A stretch of 64,000 nucleotides of DNA, from contig NZ_JAUYQD010000080.1 in NCBI RefSeq assembly GCF_030697375.1, positions 1 through 64,000 on the forward strand, in the 5' to 3' direction. This DNA comes from Rhodoferax sp. GTDB taxonomy: Bacteria; Pseudomonadota; Gammaproteobacteria; Burkholderiales; Burkholderiaceae_C. Below, piece by piece: positions 8,901-17,395 of this stretch (its first letter is position 1; each line of letters begins with the position of its first letter). The position numbers and the translations under genes are program-made. The notes under the pieces are model-generated. The model was not told the origin of the DNA and searched no databases. It worked only from the letters and a program-made list of their open reading frames with translations.

Positions 8901-9336
8901 GCCAGAGCCCAATGCCCGCGATGCGACTTGCACGCGCCAGGAAAGCTGCATTGTCCAAGTGGGGGCTTTCGGCTACCAAGGACTTCTGTGCATCCCTGGC
9001 GGCGGTGATATCGGTACCGATGGACGCGATGGCGTGCAAATGAAGCGCGTTCTTCAGGGTTTCGAGTTCCCGCAGCGTCGCCGCACTTGAGGCATGAGCC
9101 GCCCGTTGTACCTGGTGGGCCCAAGCCAGCATGGCCAGCAAGCCCAGAACCAAGACGACAAGCGCCAGGCGCCAAAAGGTCACTTGGTGCACCAACGCCT
9201 GAAGGGGCGTGGCCTGGGCGCTGTCTGCCGGGTATTCCAGCGGCGCATACAGCACGATAGTTCCCGCCAGTAGAACGAGCATGCCCACCGTAAGCCAAAC
9301 GGCGAGAGAGAAGGGGGAGCGTTGTCTCAGAGACAT
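5980..9336 (-). CDS. Hybrid sensor histidine kinase with two PAS, two receiver and one Hpt domain
   Basis: 1118-residue membrane phosphorelay protein of BarA-like architecture. Two membrane spans (about 12-32 and 52-70) enclose a very short periplasmic loop. Then come a PAS domain (about 125-250), a second PAS domain (about 255-375), the dimerisation/His domain (SHEIRSPMNAILG, near 395), the ATPase domain (N box NLGGNAIKFT, near 515), receiver 1 (VLVVDDNPVARDVL), receiver 2 (LLLVEDNPINQQVA) and a C-terminal Hpt (HTLKGLSATVGA, near 975). The tiny loop suggests cytoplasmic or membrane sensing. No response-regulator gene is adjacent, so its output partner is unknown. Confidence 0.9.
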   Translation of the reverse strand: MSLRQRSPFSLAVWLTVGMLVLLAGTIVLYAPLEYPADSAQATPLQALVHQVTFWRLALVVLVLGLLAMLAWAHQVQRAAHASSAATLRELETLKNALHLHAIASIGTDITAARDAQKSLVAESPHLDNAAFLARASRIAGIGLWQLDLAHNTVHWSDQTCHIHDVAPGHKPTREEAIAFFAPEVQAEIRNAIEAAVQTGKPWDLELPLITAMGRQIWVRSAGEAEYQNGKRTQLVGIFQDITRHRQLEAEVLQKNILMKTILSNIPVGLSVMDGKLNLIVENPQFRTLLELPDTLFTGSTTTFESIIRFNAVRGEYGDGDREAIVQGIVERARLGQPHHFQRRRGNGRSLEVRGAPMPDGGFVTTYSDITDLTRATEAAEQASRSKSDFVANMSHEIRSPMNAILGMLKLLYTTELSPRQQDYTSKAEGAAKSLLGLLNDVLDFSKMEVDKMALDPQPFRLDRLMRDLSVILAANVGAKPVEVLFDMDPSTPKVLVGDAMRLLQVLINLGGNAIKFTQQGEVVVHIKVQARTAAHTTLRIAVRDSGIGIAPENQAHIFDSFAQAEVSTTRRFGGTGLGLSICRRLVALMGGDLALHSALNEGSTFDFTITLPNADHVPGDPDVSPGRPALPMHVLVVDDNPVARDVLADMAQSWGWTVDVADSGAQALEYMQTRAAAALPPYETMLVDWHMPQMDGWETIARMHQMEPRAQATLTIMVTAHGREMLSQRTAQEQARLNAFLVKPITASMLYDTVVDAQAGMSNLRARPRAKTGRNGRLEGMRLLLVEDNPINQQVAQELLRAEGAVVQIADNGQLGVAAVAQAAPPFHAVLMDIQMPVMDGYAATRAIRQELGFTHLPVIAMTANAMASDREACLHAGMNDHVGKPFDVSHLVEVLLHQTRRSRPGGSQPMPAADAVDTDDALERLGGDTALYASILASYLDDITHMPDQLDAFLQCGDTAGAGRLLHTLKGLSATVGATSMAAVAKTAENTVKAAGTTPPHDALRAHFRHAVENTQRTLAALLQGMAQPGLPQGTPPAPNTHPPGKLPSALRADLLELLALLRHSDMHALAVHTRMQQTHASGAPNTLMGLGKAMAALDFAQASLQCEQLLAADAD

Positions 9337-9349
9337 TGGCGCGCCCCAA

Positions 9350-10456
9350 TTATTGTGCTGCTCCCAGCGCCAATGCGGCGTCCCGTGAAGCGGTCAGTGC
9401 CTGCACATCGGGAGCTTGCGTAGGCCATCCGGCCAAATGCTGTTGTGTGATGTCGCACAGTGCAGTGATCCAAGCGGCATCGTCGTTGAGGCAGGCGATG
9501 TAATGGAATTCCTTGCCACCCGCCTTCAAAAAAGCACTGCGGCCTTCCATCGCAATTTCTTCCAGGGTTTCCAGGCAGTCGCTGGTGAAACCGGGGCACA
9601 CCACATCGACCCGGTTGACACCGGCCTGTGCCAGGGCGATCAAGGTGGGTTCGGTGTAGGGCTCCAGCCATTTTGCGCGGCCCAGGCGCGACTGAAACGT
9701 TACCTTGAATTGCTCCTGGTTCAGACCCAAAGCCTGGGCCAACAGGCGCGCCGTCTTGAAACACTCACAGTGGTAAGGGTCGCCCAGGGCCAGGGTGCGT
9801 TCAGGCACGCCATGAAAGCTCATGACCAATTGATCGGGGCGCCCGTGGGTTTTCCAGTGGCGTTGGATGTTGCTTGCCAGTGCCGCGATGTAGCCGACAT
9901 CGTCGTGGTAGCGGTTAACAAACCGAAGTTCAGGAATATTGCGCACCTTGGCAGCCCAGGCATAGACGGCGTCAAACACGCTGGCGGTGGTGGTGGCGGA
10001 ATATTGGGGGTATGCGGGAATGACCAGTACACGGGTGACACCCTCGGCTTTGAGTGCATCCAGCTGGGACGCGATTGAGGTTTGCCCATAACGCATGGCG
10101 TAACGTACCAGCACCTGTTGTCCGCGCTGGCCCAACCAGCCCTGGAGCAGCTTGCTCTGCTTCTCGGTCCAGACCTTGAGGGGGGAGCCCTCCGGGGTCC
10201 AGATACTGGCGTATTTGGCGGCCGATTTGGCCGGTCGGAAACGCAAAATAATCCCGTGCAGGATCAGCAACCACAGCAGCCGTGGAATCTCGACGACGCG
10301 CGCATCGCTCAAAAATTCGGCCAAAAAACGCCGTACATCGGGCGTCGTGGGCGAATCAGGTGTCCCCAGGTTACAAAAAAGTACCGCGGTTTTCGGGTGT
10401 TGTCCGTGGACGAAGGGGGGTTCTTTGGCGAAAGCGCCAAGCGTAATTAAGGCCAT
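9350..10456 (-). CDS. hemH: Ferrochelatase
   Basis: Inserts Fe2+ into protoporphyrin IX, the last step of heme synthesis, at the inner face of the membrane. The 368 residues contain AVLFCNLGTPDSP near 25, the FHGVPER active-site block with its catalytic His near 215, and TFQSRLGRAKWLEPYT followed by VVCPGFTSDCLETLEEI near 290. The start at 10456 has GGGAGAA upstream. It is upstream of and same-strand with the hybrid kinase gene (13 bp gap), so the two may be co-transcribed. Length is normal for proteobacteria. Confidence 0.95.
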   Translation of the reverse strand: MALITLGAFAKEPPFVHGQHPKTAVLFCNLGTPDSPTTPDVRRFLAEFLSDARVVEIPRLLWLLILHGIILRFRPAKSAAKYASIWTPEGSPLKVWTEKQSKLLQGWLGQRGQQVLVRYAMRYGQTSIASQLDALKAEGVTRVLVIPAYPQYSATTTASVFDAVYAWAAKVRNIPELRFVNRYHDDVGYIAALASNIQRHWKTHGRPDQLVMSFHGVPERTLALGDPYHCECFKTARLLAQALGLNQEQFKVTFQSRLGRAKWLEPYTEPTLIALAQAGVNRVDVVCPGFTSDCLETLEEIAMEGRSAFLKAGGKEFHYIACLNDDAAWITALCDITQQHLAGWPTQAPDVQALTASRDAALALGAAQ

Positions 10457-10534
10457 GCCGTATTCTCCCGCACCTGTGCCGGAGTTTTTTAATTGACCTG
10501 GGCCGGTTGGCTTGTATTTCTGGGAGCCCGGTGC

Positions 10535-12253
10535 TCAATGGCGTTTGAAAATCAGCAAGGATTCCTCGCGCGCCACGGGGTGGTTCAAGCGTGCGATCAA
10601 GTCCCACTGAGAGGTGTCTATCACCTGGGGGATAGACATGTCCAATGCTGGCTCCGCCAGCAACCAGGGGCATGTGGGAGTGGCTTGCCGTGCCTTCAGT
10701 GGGAGCTTGCCATAAAACTGGAGCGCGGCAATGGTTCCTTCTCCGAGTCCCGTGGTTTCAATACAGGCGGGGGGGGCGCCCATAGAGCCGACCGTGCGGT
10801 TCACGAGCGAGACATAGCTTTGGGCGTAGTTCAGCAGTGGCATCCACAAGGTCATGAGGAGCAACCAGCACAAGCCTGCACCGCCTGCGGGAAGTACCAG
10901 ACTTTTCCAGATGGCTGCCCGGTGCCGACCTACGCGCCATTTCACCAACCAAGCCCATGCCAGAGTGGCCGCGATGGCGATGCCGAAGGCCAAAGTGGAA
11001 AAGCGGGCTTCAAACCCGGGGGCCAAACGTGCCACATTGGCGGCAGGTTGGCTCGGATACCCGGTTTGCATGGCAATCCACACCACCCAAATGGTAAAGC
11101 CGCAACCCGAGAAAAACAGCAGAGTGAACCAGTCAATCAGCGACGCCATTTGCCGCTTCAGCGTCGGCAGGGCAAATGCCGCCAGGCTGGCCAACGCCGG
11201 CAAAGCCAGCAAAAGGGTGCGATCCGCAGAGCCGGTGGTCAAGGTGGCGACCACACACACCAGGGAAAACCAGGCGGGTAAGGTCAGATGGCGGCTGATA
11301 TTTCGGTTAAAGAGTTGGTGCCGCCAGCGCCAACCGGTCCACAGGGCCAAAGGCCAGGCAGGCCAGGTAAACCAGATGAGCAATTGCGCGTAGCCATTCC
11401 AGTCTGTCCAGGTGGCGTGTGGCAGCTCAATTTTCCATCGCCACAAATTCAGCGTGAAAGCCATGGCCGCCACAAGGGCTGTGCACAGGACAATCAGGGT
11501 GCCTTCCAGCGCCAGATGGACGCGCGGCCTGGTCTCGGTGGTGTCGCCAGCGACCGCATTGTCCCGATCGAAGCCATGGACCAGGGCACTGCCAAGCCCA
11601 AAAAACACCGCCATCGCAGGTGCGCCTGACAAGGTCAAACCACACAGTCCCAGCATTGCCGCCAGCGCAGGCCAACCCCGGTGGTAGGGCAGTGCGCTGA
11701 TGGCGTAGTAGAGCAAGGCGGTAAAGCTCAGTTGCGCCAATGCGGGTGTTGTTTCGTGGGAAAGTTGTGCCAAGCCCAGGCAGGCCATCAAGGCCAACAA
11801 GCCGCCATCCGCAATGGCGCGGGCATAGTCGGTGGGAAGTGCCTCTCCTCCAAATGCAAATGCAACGGGTTGGGCTTTGGGGCTGCGGGCCAGGTAATAG
11901 GTCCCGTACCAGGTGGAGACTAGAGCCAAGGCCAACATCAGGCCAAACGGAATACGGGCTGCAAAATCCAATGGCATCCAACTCGGCGCCATGTGGATGG
12001 CCCAGGCTCCTAGCCAATAGGGCAGCAAAGAGGGGTTTTCCAGAGATAGACCCATCAGGCTTGGTTTGAACCAGCTGGCGGAGCCCTGTACCAGCTCACC
12101 CATGTAACCCAAAGCCACCATGTCGGCGCTTCTCCAGGCATCGCGTCCAATAAACCCAGACAAAACGTAAGCGGCACAAAACAACAGCAATACAGAACGC
12201 GGAAAGCGCCGTGCAGCGGCCTGGGTGACGATGGCGGGAGTAGGGTGATTCAC
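10535..12253 (-). CDS. ArnT/PMT-like integral membrane glycosyltransferase
   Basis: 572-residue polytopic protein with about a dozen hydrophobic segments and the arrangement of GT-C (family 39/ArnT-like) lipid-linked sugar transferases. After the first span there is a periplasmic FIGRDAWRSADMVALGYM segment, whose acidic residue is where these enzymes place their catalytic carboxylate. A soluble C-terminal part follows residue 480. The GTG at 12253 was chosen because the hydrophobic domain starts right after it. An upstream extension would run through the rpmE terminator. Donor and acceptor are unknown. Confidence 0.6.
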   Translation of the reverse strand: MNHPTPAIVTQAAARRFPRSVLLLFCAAYVLSGFIGRDAWRSADMVALGYMGELVQGSASWFKPSLMGLSLENPSLLPYWLGAWAIHMAPSWMPLDFAARIPFGLMLALALVSTWYGTYYLARSPKAQPVAFAFGGEALPTDYARAIADGGLLALMACLGLAQLSHETTPALAQLSFTALLYYAISALPYHRGWPALAAMLGLCGLTLSGAPAMAVFFGLGSALVHGFDRDNAVAGDTTETRPRVHLALEGTLIVLCTALVAAMAFTLNLWRWKIELPHATWTDWNGYAQLLIWFTWPAWPLALWTGWRWRHQLFNRNISRHLTLPAWFSLVCVVATLTTGSADRTLLLALPALASLAAFALPTLKRQMASLIDWFTLLFFSGCGFTIWVVWIAMQTGYPSQPAANVARLAPGFEARFSTLAFGIAIAATLAWAWLVKWRVGRHRAAIWKSLVLPAGGAGLCWLLLMTLWMPLLNYAQSYVSLVNRTVGSMGAPPACIETTGLGEGTIAALQFYGKLPLKARQATPTCPWLLAEPALDMSIPQVIDTSQWDLIARLNHPVAREESLLIFKRH

Positions 12254-12280
12254 AATCGGTAGGAAAAAATCGCAAGCCGA

Positions 12281-12315
12281 AAAAAAAGCAGCACGGAAAT
12301 CCGAGCTGCTTTTTT
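12281..12315 (-). terminator. Rho-independent terminator after rpmE2
   Basis: AAAGCAGC and GCTGCTTT form a stem around a short loop. On the minus strand the stem is followed by an unbroken run of T, about 30 bases after the rpmE2 stop codon. The A-rich left arm makes it possibly bidirectional. Confidence 0.85.
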
Positions 12316-12347
12316 GATGACGCTTCAGGCCAAAACCTGAATCTGAA

Positions 12348-12608
12348 TTACTTGGCTGCTGCAGTCTTGCCGAAACGGTTGCGGAAGCGCTCCACACGGC
12401 CGCCCATGTTGTCCACGGATTTTTGCGTACCAGTGTAGAAAGGATGCGACTCGCTGGTGGTATCCAGCTTGTACAGCGGCAGTTTGCGGCCGTCTTCCAT
12501 GTCGATCATTTCTTTGGTGTTGGCGCAAGAACGGGTCACGAATTTGAAACCATTGGACATGTCCTGGAAACACACTTCGCGGTAATTGGGGTGAATGCCT
12601 TCTTTCAT
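12348..12608 (-). CDS. rpmE2: 50S ribosomal protein L31 type B
   Basis: 86-residue ribosomal protein of the large subunit central protuberance. It begins MKEGIHPNYREVCFQDMS and has the type B hallmarks: no zinc-binding CxxC pair and an extended middle (SESHPFYTGTQK). The start at 12608 is where the family sequence begins. A longer in-frame reading would add 18 unrelated residues. Type B paralogs are often Zur-controlled elsewhere; I saw no clear Zur box here. It is transcribed with its own strong terminator, downstream of rho. Confidence 0.95.
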   Translation of the reverse strand: MKEGIHPNYREVCFQDMSNGFKFVTRSCANTKEMIDMEDGRKLPLYKLDTTSESHPFYTGTQKSVDNMGGRVERFRNRFGKTAAAK

Positions 12609-12810
12609 ATCTTCTCCATCAGTAGCAATAGCCGCGTCAGGCCCTCGTGCAAACCTCTGCACAATTCAAAGCCCACCGTACTTGTCGCGTAAAGCCTCAG
12701 ATTATAACTCAGCCCGAATGAAGGGCAATCCAGAGTCGGACCGCCCCAAGCCGGATTAGCCCCCTGGGGGCAGAGAGCCACACAGCGTGGGCGAACGTGG
12801 GGGTCTATCT

Positions 12811-14073
12811 TCAGCCGCCCCGGCGCATCATTTCAAAGAACTCGTTGTTGGTCTTGGTGGCACGCATTTGCTTGAGCACCATTTCCATCGCTTCAATTTC
12901 GTCCATGTTGTACATGAACTGGCGCAGGATACGGGTCTTTTGCAGGATGTCCGGAGCCAGCAGCAACTCTTCGCGGCGGGTTCCGCTGCGGTTGAGCTGG
13001 ATGGATGGGAACACGCGTTTCTCGTACAGGCGGCGGTCCAGGTGGATTTCGCTGTTGCCGGTGCCTTTGAATTCTTCAAAGATCACCTCGTCCATGCGGC
13101 TGCCGGTGTCGATCAGGGCGGTGGCGATGATGGTGAGTGAGCCGCCTTCTTCCACATTGCGGGCCGCGCCCAGGAAGCGCTTGGGGCGTTGCAGCGCATT
13201 GGAGTCCACACCACCGGTCAAAACCTTGCCGGAGGAGGGCACCACGTTGTTGTAGGCGCGGGCCAAACGGGTGATGGAGTCCAGCAAAATCACCACGTCC
13301 TTTTTCAGCTCGACCAGACGTTTGGCGCGCTCAATCACCATTTCGGCGACGTGCACGTGGCGCGCGGCAGGTTCATCGAAGGTGGAGGCAATCACCTCGC
13401 CCTTGACGGTGCGCTGCATTTCGGTCACTTCTTCAGGACGTTCATCGACCAGCAGCACCATCATGTGGCTGTCGGGGTAGTTGGCGGAAATGGCGTGCGC
13501 AATGTGTTGCATCATCACCGTCTTGCCGCTTTTGGGCGGGGCGACCAGCAGGGCGCGCTGGCCTTTGCCGATGGGCGCAATGATGTCAATGATGCGCCCC
13601 GTGATGTTTTCATCACCCTTGATTTCTTGCTCAAGGCGCATCTGCACCTTGGGGAACAGGGGGGTCAGATTCTCGAACATCACCTTGTGTTTGTTCTCTT
13701 CCGGTCCACCGCCGTTGACCCGGTCCAGCTTGTTCAGGGCAAAGTAACGCTCACCGTCTTTGGGTGTGCGCACTTCGCCTTCAATCATGTCGCCGGTGTG
13801 CAGGTTGAAGCGGCGCACCTGGCTGGGGCTGATGTAGATGTCGTCGGTAGAGGCGGTGTAGCTGGTGTCGGGGCTGCGCAAAAAGCCAAACCCGTCGGGC
13901 AAAATTTCCAGCACGCCGTCGGCAATGATCTGCTCGCCGGTGCGGGCGCGCTTCTTGATGATGGCAAACATGAGCTCTTGCTTACGCATGCGGCCGGTGT
14001 TTTCAATTTCAAGCTCTTCGGCTTGCTTGAGGACTTCCGACACGTGCAGTGCCTTGAGTTCGTTTAAGTGCAT
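12811..14073 (-). CDS. rho: Transcription termination factor Rho
   Basis: Hexameric RNA-dependent ATPase that ends transcription. The 420 residues are the standard compact form: MHLNELKALHVSE N-terminal helix bundle, the cold-shock-like RNA-binding domain with GFGFLRSP near 60, then the ATPase core with Walker A PPKSGKT near 180, the Q-loop and the VILLDSITRLARAYN Walker B region near 260, and the R-loop TGGVDSNALQRPKR. No inserted domain. The start at 14073 matches the conserved N-terminus. A leader of about 170 bases separates it from the trxA terminator, in keeping with autogenous control known in other bacteria. Confidence 0.97.
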   Translation of the reverse strand: MHLNELKALHVSEVLKQAEELEIENTGRMRKQELMFAIIKKRARTGEQIIADGVLEILPDGFGFLRSPDTSYTASTDDIYISPSQVRRFNLHTGDMIEGEVRTPKDGERYFALNKLDRVNGGGPEENKHKVMFENLTPLFPKVQMRLEQEIKGDENITGRIIDIIAPIGKGQRALLVAPPKSGKTVMMQHIAHAISANYPDSHMMVLLVDERPEEVTEMQRTVKGEVIASTFDEPAARHVHVAEMVIERAKRLVELKKDVVILLDSITRLARAYNNVVPSSGKVLTGGVDSNALQRPKRFLGAARNVEEGGSLTIIATALIDTGSRMDEVIFEEFKGTGNSEIHLDRRLYEKRVFPSIQLNRSGTRREELLLAPDILQKTRILRQFMYNMDEIEAMEMVLKQMRATKTNNEFFEMMRRGG

Positions 14074-14245
14074 GGAAATGGTCCCGTAGGGGAGTTGACC
14101 GAAATATCGGGTGAATGTTGGGCTATTGCGAAAATTCAGGGGAGAGGGGAGAGGCAAGACCTGTGGCTCGGGCCTCTGCGTTCTAAACCGGGGAAGTGGA
14201 CCCAGACCCTGGTAAGGCTGGTGAACTTTTTGGATTATGACAGGA

Positions 14246-14276
14246 AAACGCGACCGTGCAGCAGTGTCACGGTCGC
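14246..14276 (-). terminator. Rho-independent terminator after trxA
   Basis: GCGACCGTG (14250-14258) pairs with CACGGTCGC (14268-14276). Read on the minus strand, the stem is followed by GTTTTCC, 22 bases past the trxA stop codon. It separates trxA from rho. Confidence 0.75.
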
Positions 14277-14298
14277 AAGCGAAAAATCAGCCCTCGAA

Positions 14299-14631
14299 TC
14301 AGGCCAACTGCTGGTCGATAAATGCGATCAACTGGGCCTTGCTCATGGCGCCCACTTTGGTGGCCGACAGTTGGCCGTCTTTGAATAGCATGAGGGTGGG
14401 GATGCCACGGATACCGAACTTGGCGGGGATGTCGCGGTTTTCATCCACATTCATCTTGGCAATTTGCAGTTTGCCCGCGTAGCTGGTAGACACGTCGTCC
14501 AAAATAGGGGCAATCATTTTGCAAGGACCGCACCACTCTGCCCAGTAGTCCACCAAGACGGGCTGGGCCGCTTGCAGCACATCGGCCTCGAAGGACGCAT
14601 CGGTTACATGTTTAATCAGTTCGCTGGCCAT
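14299..14631 (-). CDS. trxA: Thioredoxin 1
   Basis: Cytosolic dithiol-disulfide reductant. The 110 residues carry the WCGPC active site near residue 33 in the context DYWAEWCGPCKMIAP, and the cis-proline loop GIRGIPTLMLF near 75. No signal peptide. It is followed by its own terminator and then rho, the usual trxA-rho order in proteobacteria. It is divergent from the AddB-like gene with only 46 bp between start codons, so their promoters must be packed together or overlap. Confidence 0.97.
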   Translation of the reverse strand: MASELIKHVTDASFEADVLQAAQPVLVDYWAEWCGPCKMIAPILDDVSTSYAGKLQIAKMNVDENRDIPAKFGIRGIPTLMLFKDGQLSATKVGAMSKAQLIAFIDQQLA

Positions 14632-14677
14632 TTTTATTCCTTTGGGAGTTTGCTATTACAGCTAAAGTTGCGGCATT

Positions 14678-17332
14678 GTGACAGAAACCAAGTACCCCGC
14701 CGACCCCGTCGGCGCTATGGATGACATAGCCAAAATTGATGCCCTGTGGGGCTTTGCCAGCCCCGAGGGATGGATGAAACACCCCTCTGTCGTGGCGTGG
14801 ACCGATGCCCAAACAGGGATGTTGGCCCGCATGCGCCGCGAAATGGCGCTGCGCGCTGCGCACCCGGCCCGCACGGTGGTGTTGCTGCCCTATGCCCAGT
14901 TGCGGCCCCTGGCGGCGCGCCTGTGGATGCTGTGTTTTCCCGATGGCTTTGCGCCGCGGTTCGAGACCACCATGAGCTGGAGCACCGAGCGCGGGGGCGA
15001 TGCCGCCGGCGGGACCGACATTGCGTTTGATGTGGCGCTGGACACCCTCACCGCGCGGGTTCTGTTGGCCAAGGCCGGGCTGGCCGCCCAGCAGGACGCG
15101 CTGGCCGGCATGCTGGTGCTGGCCGCGCACCAACTGGCGCCTTTGGCTGCCGCCTGCAGCCCTGCGGATCGGGCCGCATGGGCGCACACCGCGCGTACCA
15201 GCGCCGTGGTGGGCATGGACGGCCCGGCATTGGCCTGGGAAGCCGCCGTGGTTCGCATTGCCGTGGAGTGGGCGGCGGTGTCGGCCTACGTCAGCGATGT
15301 GCTGTTCAGCCCGGCGGTGCGCGATGGATGGGATTGTCTGCTGGTGGTGCAGGGTTTTTCGGTGGATCCCCTGATGGCCGCCCTGCAGCCGGTGTGGGGC
15401 GATAAATGGGGGTGCCTGTCTTTGGCGCCGCCCGTGGACGGTATCGCCCCCACCCTGGAGGGGGTAGACATGGCCTTGCATGCCTGCCGGGATGCCGAGG
15501 ACGAGGCGCAGCGCAGCGCGGCCTGCGCTTTGCGGCACCTGGAGGCGGGGCGCACCCCGGTCGCCCTGGTGTCTTCCGACCGCGCACTGACGCGGCGCGT
15601 GCGCGCCATGCTGGATGGCGCGGGTGTGCAGATTCGCGATGAAAACGGCTGGAAACTCTCCACCAGCCATGCCGCAGCCCAGGTGATGGCCTTGTTGAAG
15701 GCCTGCGTGTGGAACGCCTCCACCGACGGGGTGCTGAACTGGCTGAAAAGTGCCACGGCCTTTGCCGAGGTGGTGGACGCGCTGGAAGCCGCCGTGCGCC
15801 GCAACCAGGTGCGCGACTGGCGCCAGGTGGCGGGCCTTCCTGCGGTGAAAAAAAATGCGGCGCTGCTGGAGACCCACCAAAAAATTCACCAGGTGCAAGA
15901 GTTGTTCAAGGGTAGCCACACGCTGGCGGCTTGGCTGGCAGCGCTGCGCACCGCGCTGCAATCCAGCGGGGTGTGGGCTGGTTTGCAGGCCGATGGCGCC
16001 GGTGCCGCCGTGCTGGCGGCGCTGCGCCTGGCAGACACGCCCTTGCCGGCCTGGGATGCCTTGCAGGGTGGGGCGCTGTGGGGGCCGGGGCGCATGGACC
16101 TGGCGCAGTTCACCCATTGGGTCAACCTGGCATTGGAGAGCGCCAGCTTCTCACCCCCCTACCCTGAGCGCGAGGAAGTGGTCATCTTGCCCATGAGCCA
16201 GATGCTGGGCCGCCCCTTTGCCGCCGTGGTGCTGGCGGGCTGTGACGAGGTGCGCATGAACCCCTCCCCCGAACCGCCGGGGGGCTGGACCGCGCCGCAG
16301 CGTGCTGCGCTGGGCCTGCCTTCCCGCGAGGCCTTGGATGCATTGGCCCGTGCCGCCTGGTACCAGGCCCTGCAAACGCCGGTGTGTGATGTCTTGTGGC
16401 GCACCAGCGACGATGCGGGCGAGACCCTGTTGCCCAGCGCGCTGGTGCAACTGCTGCAACTGGAGGATGTCCACCGCGCAGTGGCGGCCGATCCGCGTGT
16501 GGACCGCCGGGTGGCCTCCACACCGGTGCTCCCGCCCCAGCCCATCGGTGCGTTGCTACCGGTGCACCAGCTGTCGGCCAGCGCCTACGAGGACCTGCGC
16601 CAATGCCCGTACCGCTTTTTTGCCCTGCGCCAGCTGGGCCTCAAAGCGGTGGACGAGTTGGATGCCGAGGTGGACAAGCGTGATTTTGGATTGTGGCTGC
16701 ACGAGGTGCTCAAACGCTTCCATGAAGCCCTGGCCCCCACCGGCGGCTTGGACCGCATGGCGCGGCGGGTGCTGATCGACGAAGCCAGCCTGGCCACCAC
16801 CCATGCCATGGCCCTGCCGCAGGGCGAATTTTTGCCATTTGCCGCAGCCTGGCCTGCGGTGCGCGAGGGCTACCTGGACTGGTTGCTCAAACACGAAGCC
16901 ACCGGAGCCGTGTTTTTCAGTGCAGAAACCGAACACACCCAACCGCTGGGAGACCTCACCCTGGTCGGGCGAATTGACCGCATCGACACCTTGCCCGACG
17001 GCACGGTGTTGGTGGTGGACTACAAGACCGAGCCCGCGGCCAAGACCAGCACGCGGGTGAAAGACCCGCTGGAAGACACCCAAATGGCGTTTTATGCCGC
17101 CTTGTTGCCCCACGACACCTTGCAAGGCGCCTACGTGAATGTGGGGGAGCGCGACGCCACCCGCGCCTACCCTCAGCCCGAGCTCGTGGAGGCGCGCGAC
17201 GCCCTGATCGAAGGCATGCTGATAGACATGCAAAACATCCAGGAGGGGGTTCCGCTGCCGGCGCTGGGCGAGGGCGTTGCGTGTGACTATTGCAGTGCGC
17301 GGGGCCTGTGCCGCAAGGACTTTTGGGCATGA
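14678..17332 (+). CDS. addB: AddB/RexB-like nuclease-helicase subunit of a double-strand-break resection complex
   Basis: 884-residue PD-(D/E)XK nuclease protein that, with the next gene, should form an AddAB-type enzyme processing DNA ends for RecA. The N-terminal part resembles a UvrD-like fold without a clear Walker A, as in AddB. The C-terminal nuclease core shows the RxPYRFFAL-like entry (CPYRFFALRQLG near 645), VGRIDRIDTL with VVDYKTE near 765-785, and a terminal CDYCSARGLC; together with the Cys near 645 this fits the AddB iron-sulfur staple. GTG start at 14678; an ATG at 14717 is an alternative. A run of eight A (about 15848-15855) lies inside the gene. Confidence 0.82.
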   Translation: MTETKYPADPVGAMDDIAKIDALWGFASPEGWMKHPSVVAWTDAQTGMLARMRREMALRAAHPARTVVLLPYAQLRPLAARLWMLCFPDGFAPRFETTMSWSTERGGDAAGGTDIAFDVALDTLTARVLLAKAGLAAQQDALAGMLVLAAHQLAPLAAACSPADRAAWAHTARTSAVVGMDGPALAWEAAVVRIAVEWAAVSAYVSDVLFSPAVRDGWDCLLVVQGFSVDPLMAALQPVWGDKWGCLSLAPPVDGIAPTLEGVDMALHACRDAEDEAQRSAACALRHLEAGRTPVALVSSDRALTRRVRAMLDGAGVQIRDENGWKLSTSHAAAQVMALLKACVWNASTDGVLNWLKSATAFAEVVDALEAAVRRNQVRDWRQVAGLPAVKKNAALLETHQKIHQVQELFKGSHTLAAWLAALRTALQSSGVWAGLQADGAGAAVLAALRLADTPLPAWDALQGGALWGPGRMDLAQFTHWVNLALESASFSPPYPEREEVVILPMSQMLGRPFAAVVLAGCDEVRMNPSPEPPGGWTAPQRAALGLPSREALDALARAAWYQALQTPVCDVLWRTSDDAGETLLPSALVQLLQLEDVHRAVAADPRVDRRVASTPVLPPQPIGALLPVHQLSASAYEDLRQCPYRFFALRQLGLKAVDELDAEVDKRDFGLWLHEVLKRFHEALAPTGGLDRMARRVLIDEASLATTHAMALPQGEFLPFAAAWPAVREGYLDWLLKHEATGAVFFSAETEHTQPLGDLTLVGRIDRIDTLPDGTVLVVDYKTEPAAKTSTRVKDPLEDTQMAFYAALLPHDTLQGAYVNVGERDATRAYPQPELVEARDALIEGMLIDMQNIQEGVPLPALGEGVACDYCSARGLCRKDFWA

Positions 17333-17395
17333 ATAAGGCCCCACCGCCGCCCATTGCCCCGGCATCGGCCGCACAACCTACTGGAGTGAACCTGC

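Noticed and set aside
15848..15855. A second slippage site at an A8 run in the AddB-like gene
   Set aside because: No functional truncated product is evident and the run lies in the middle of a domain, unlike the dnaX case where shifting leaves a known subunit.
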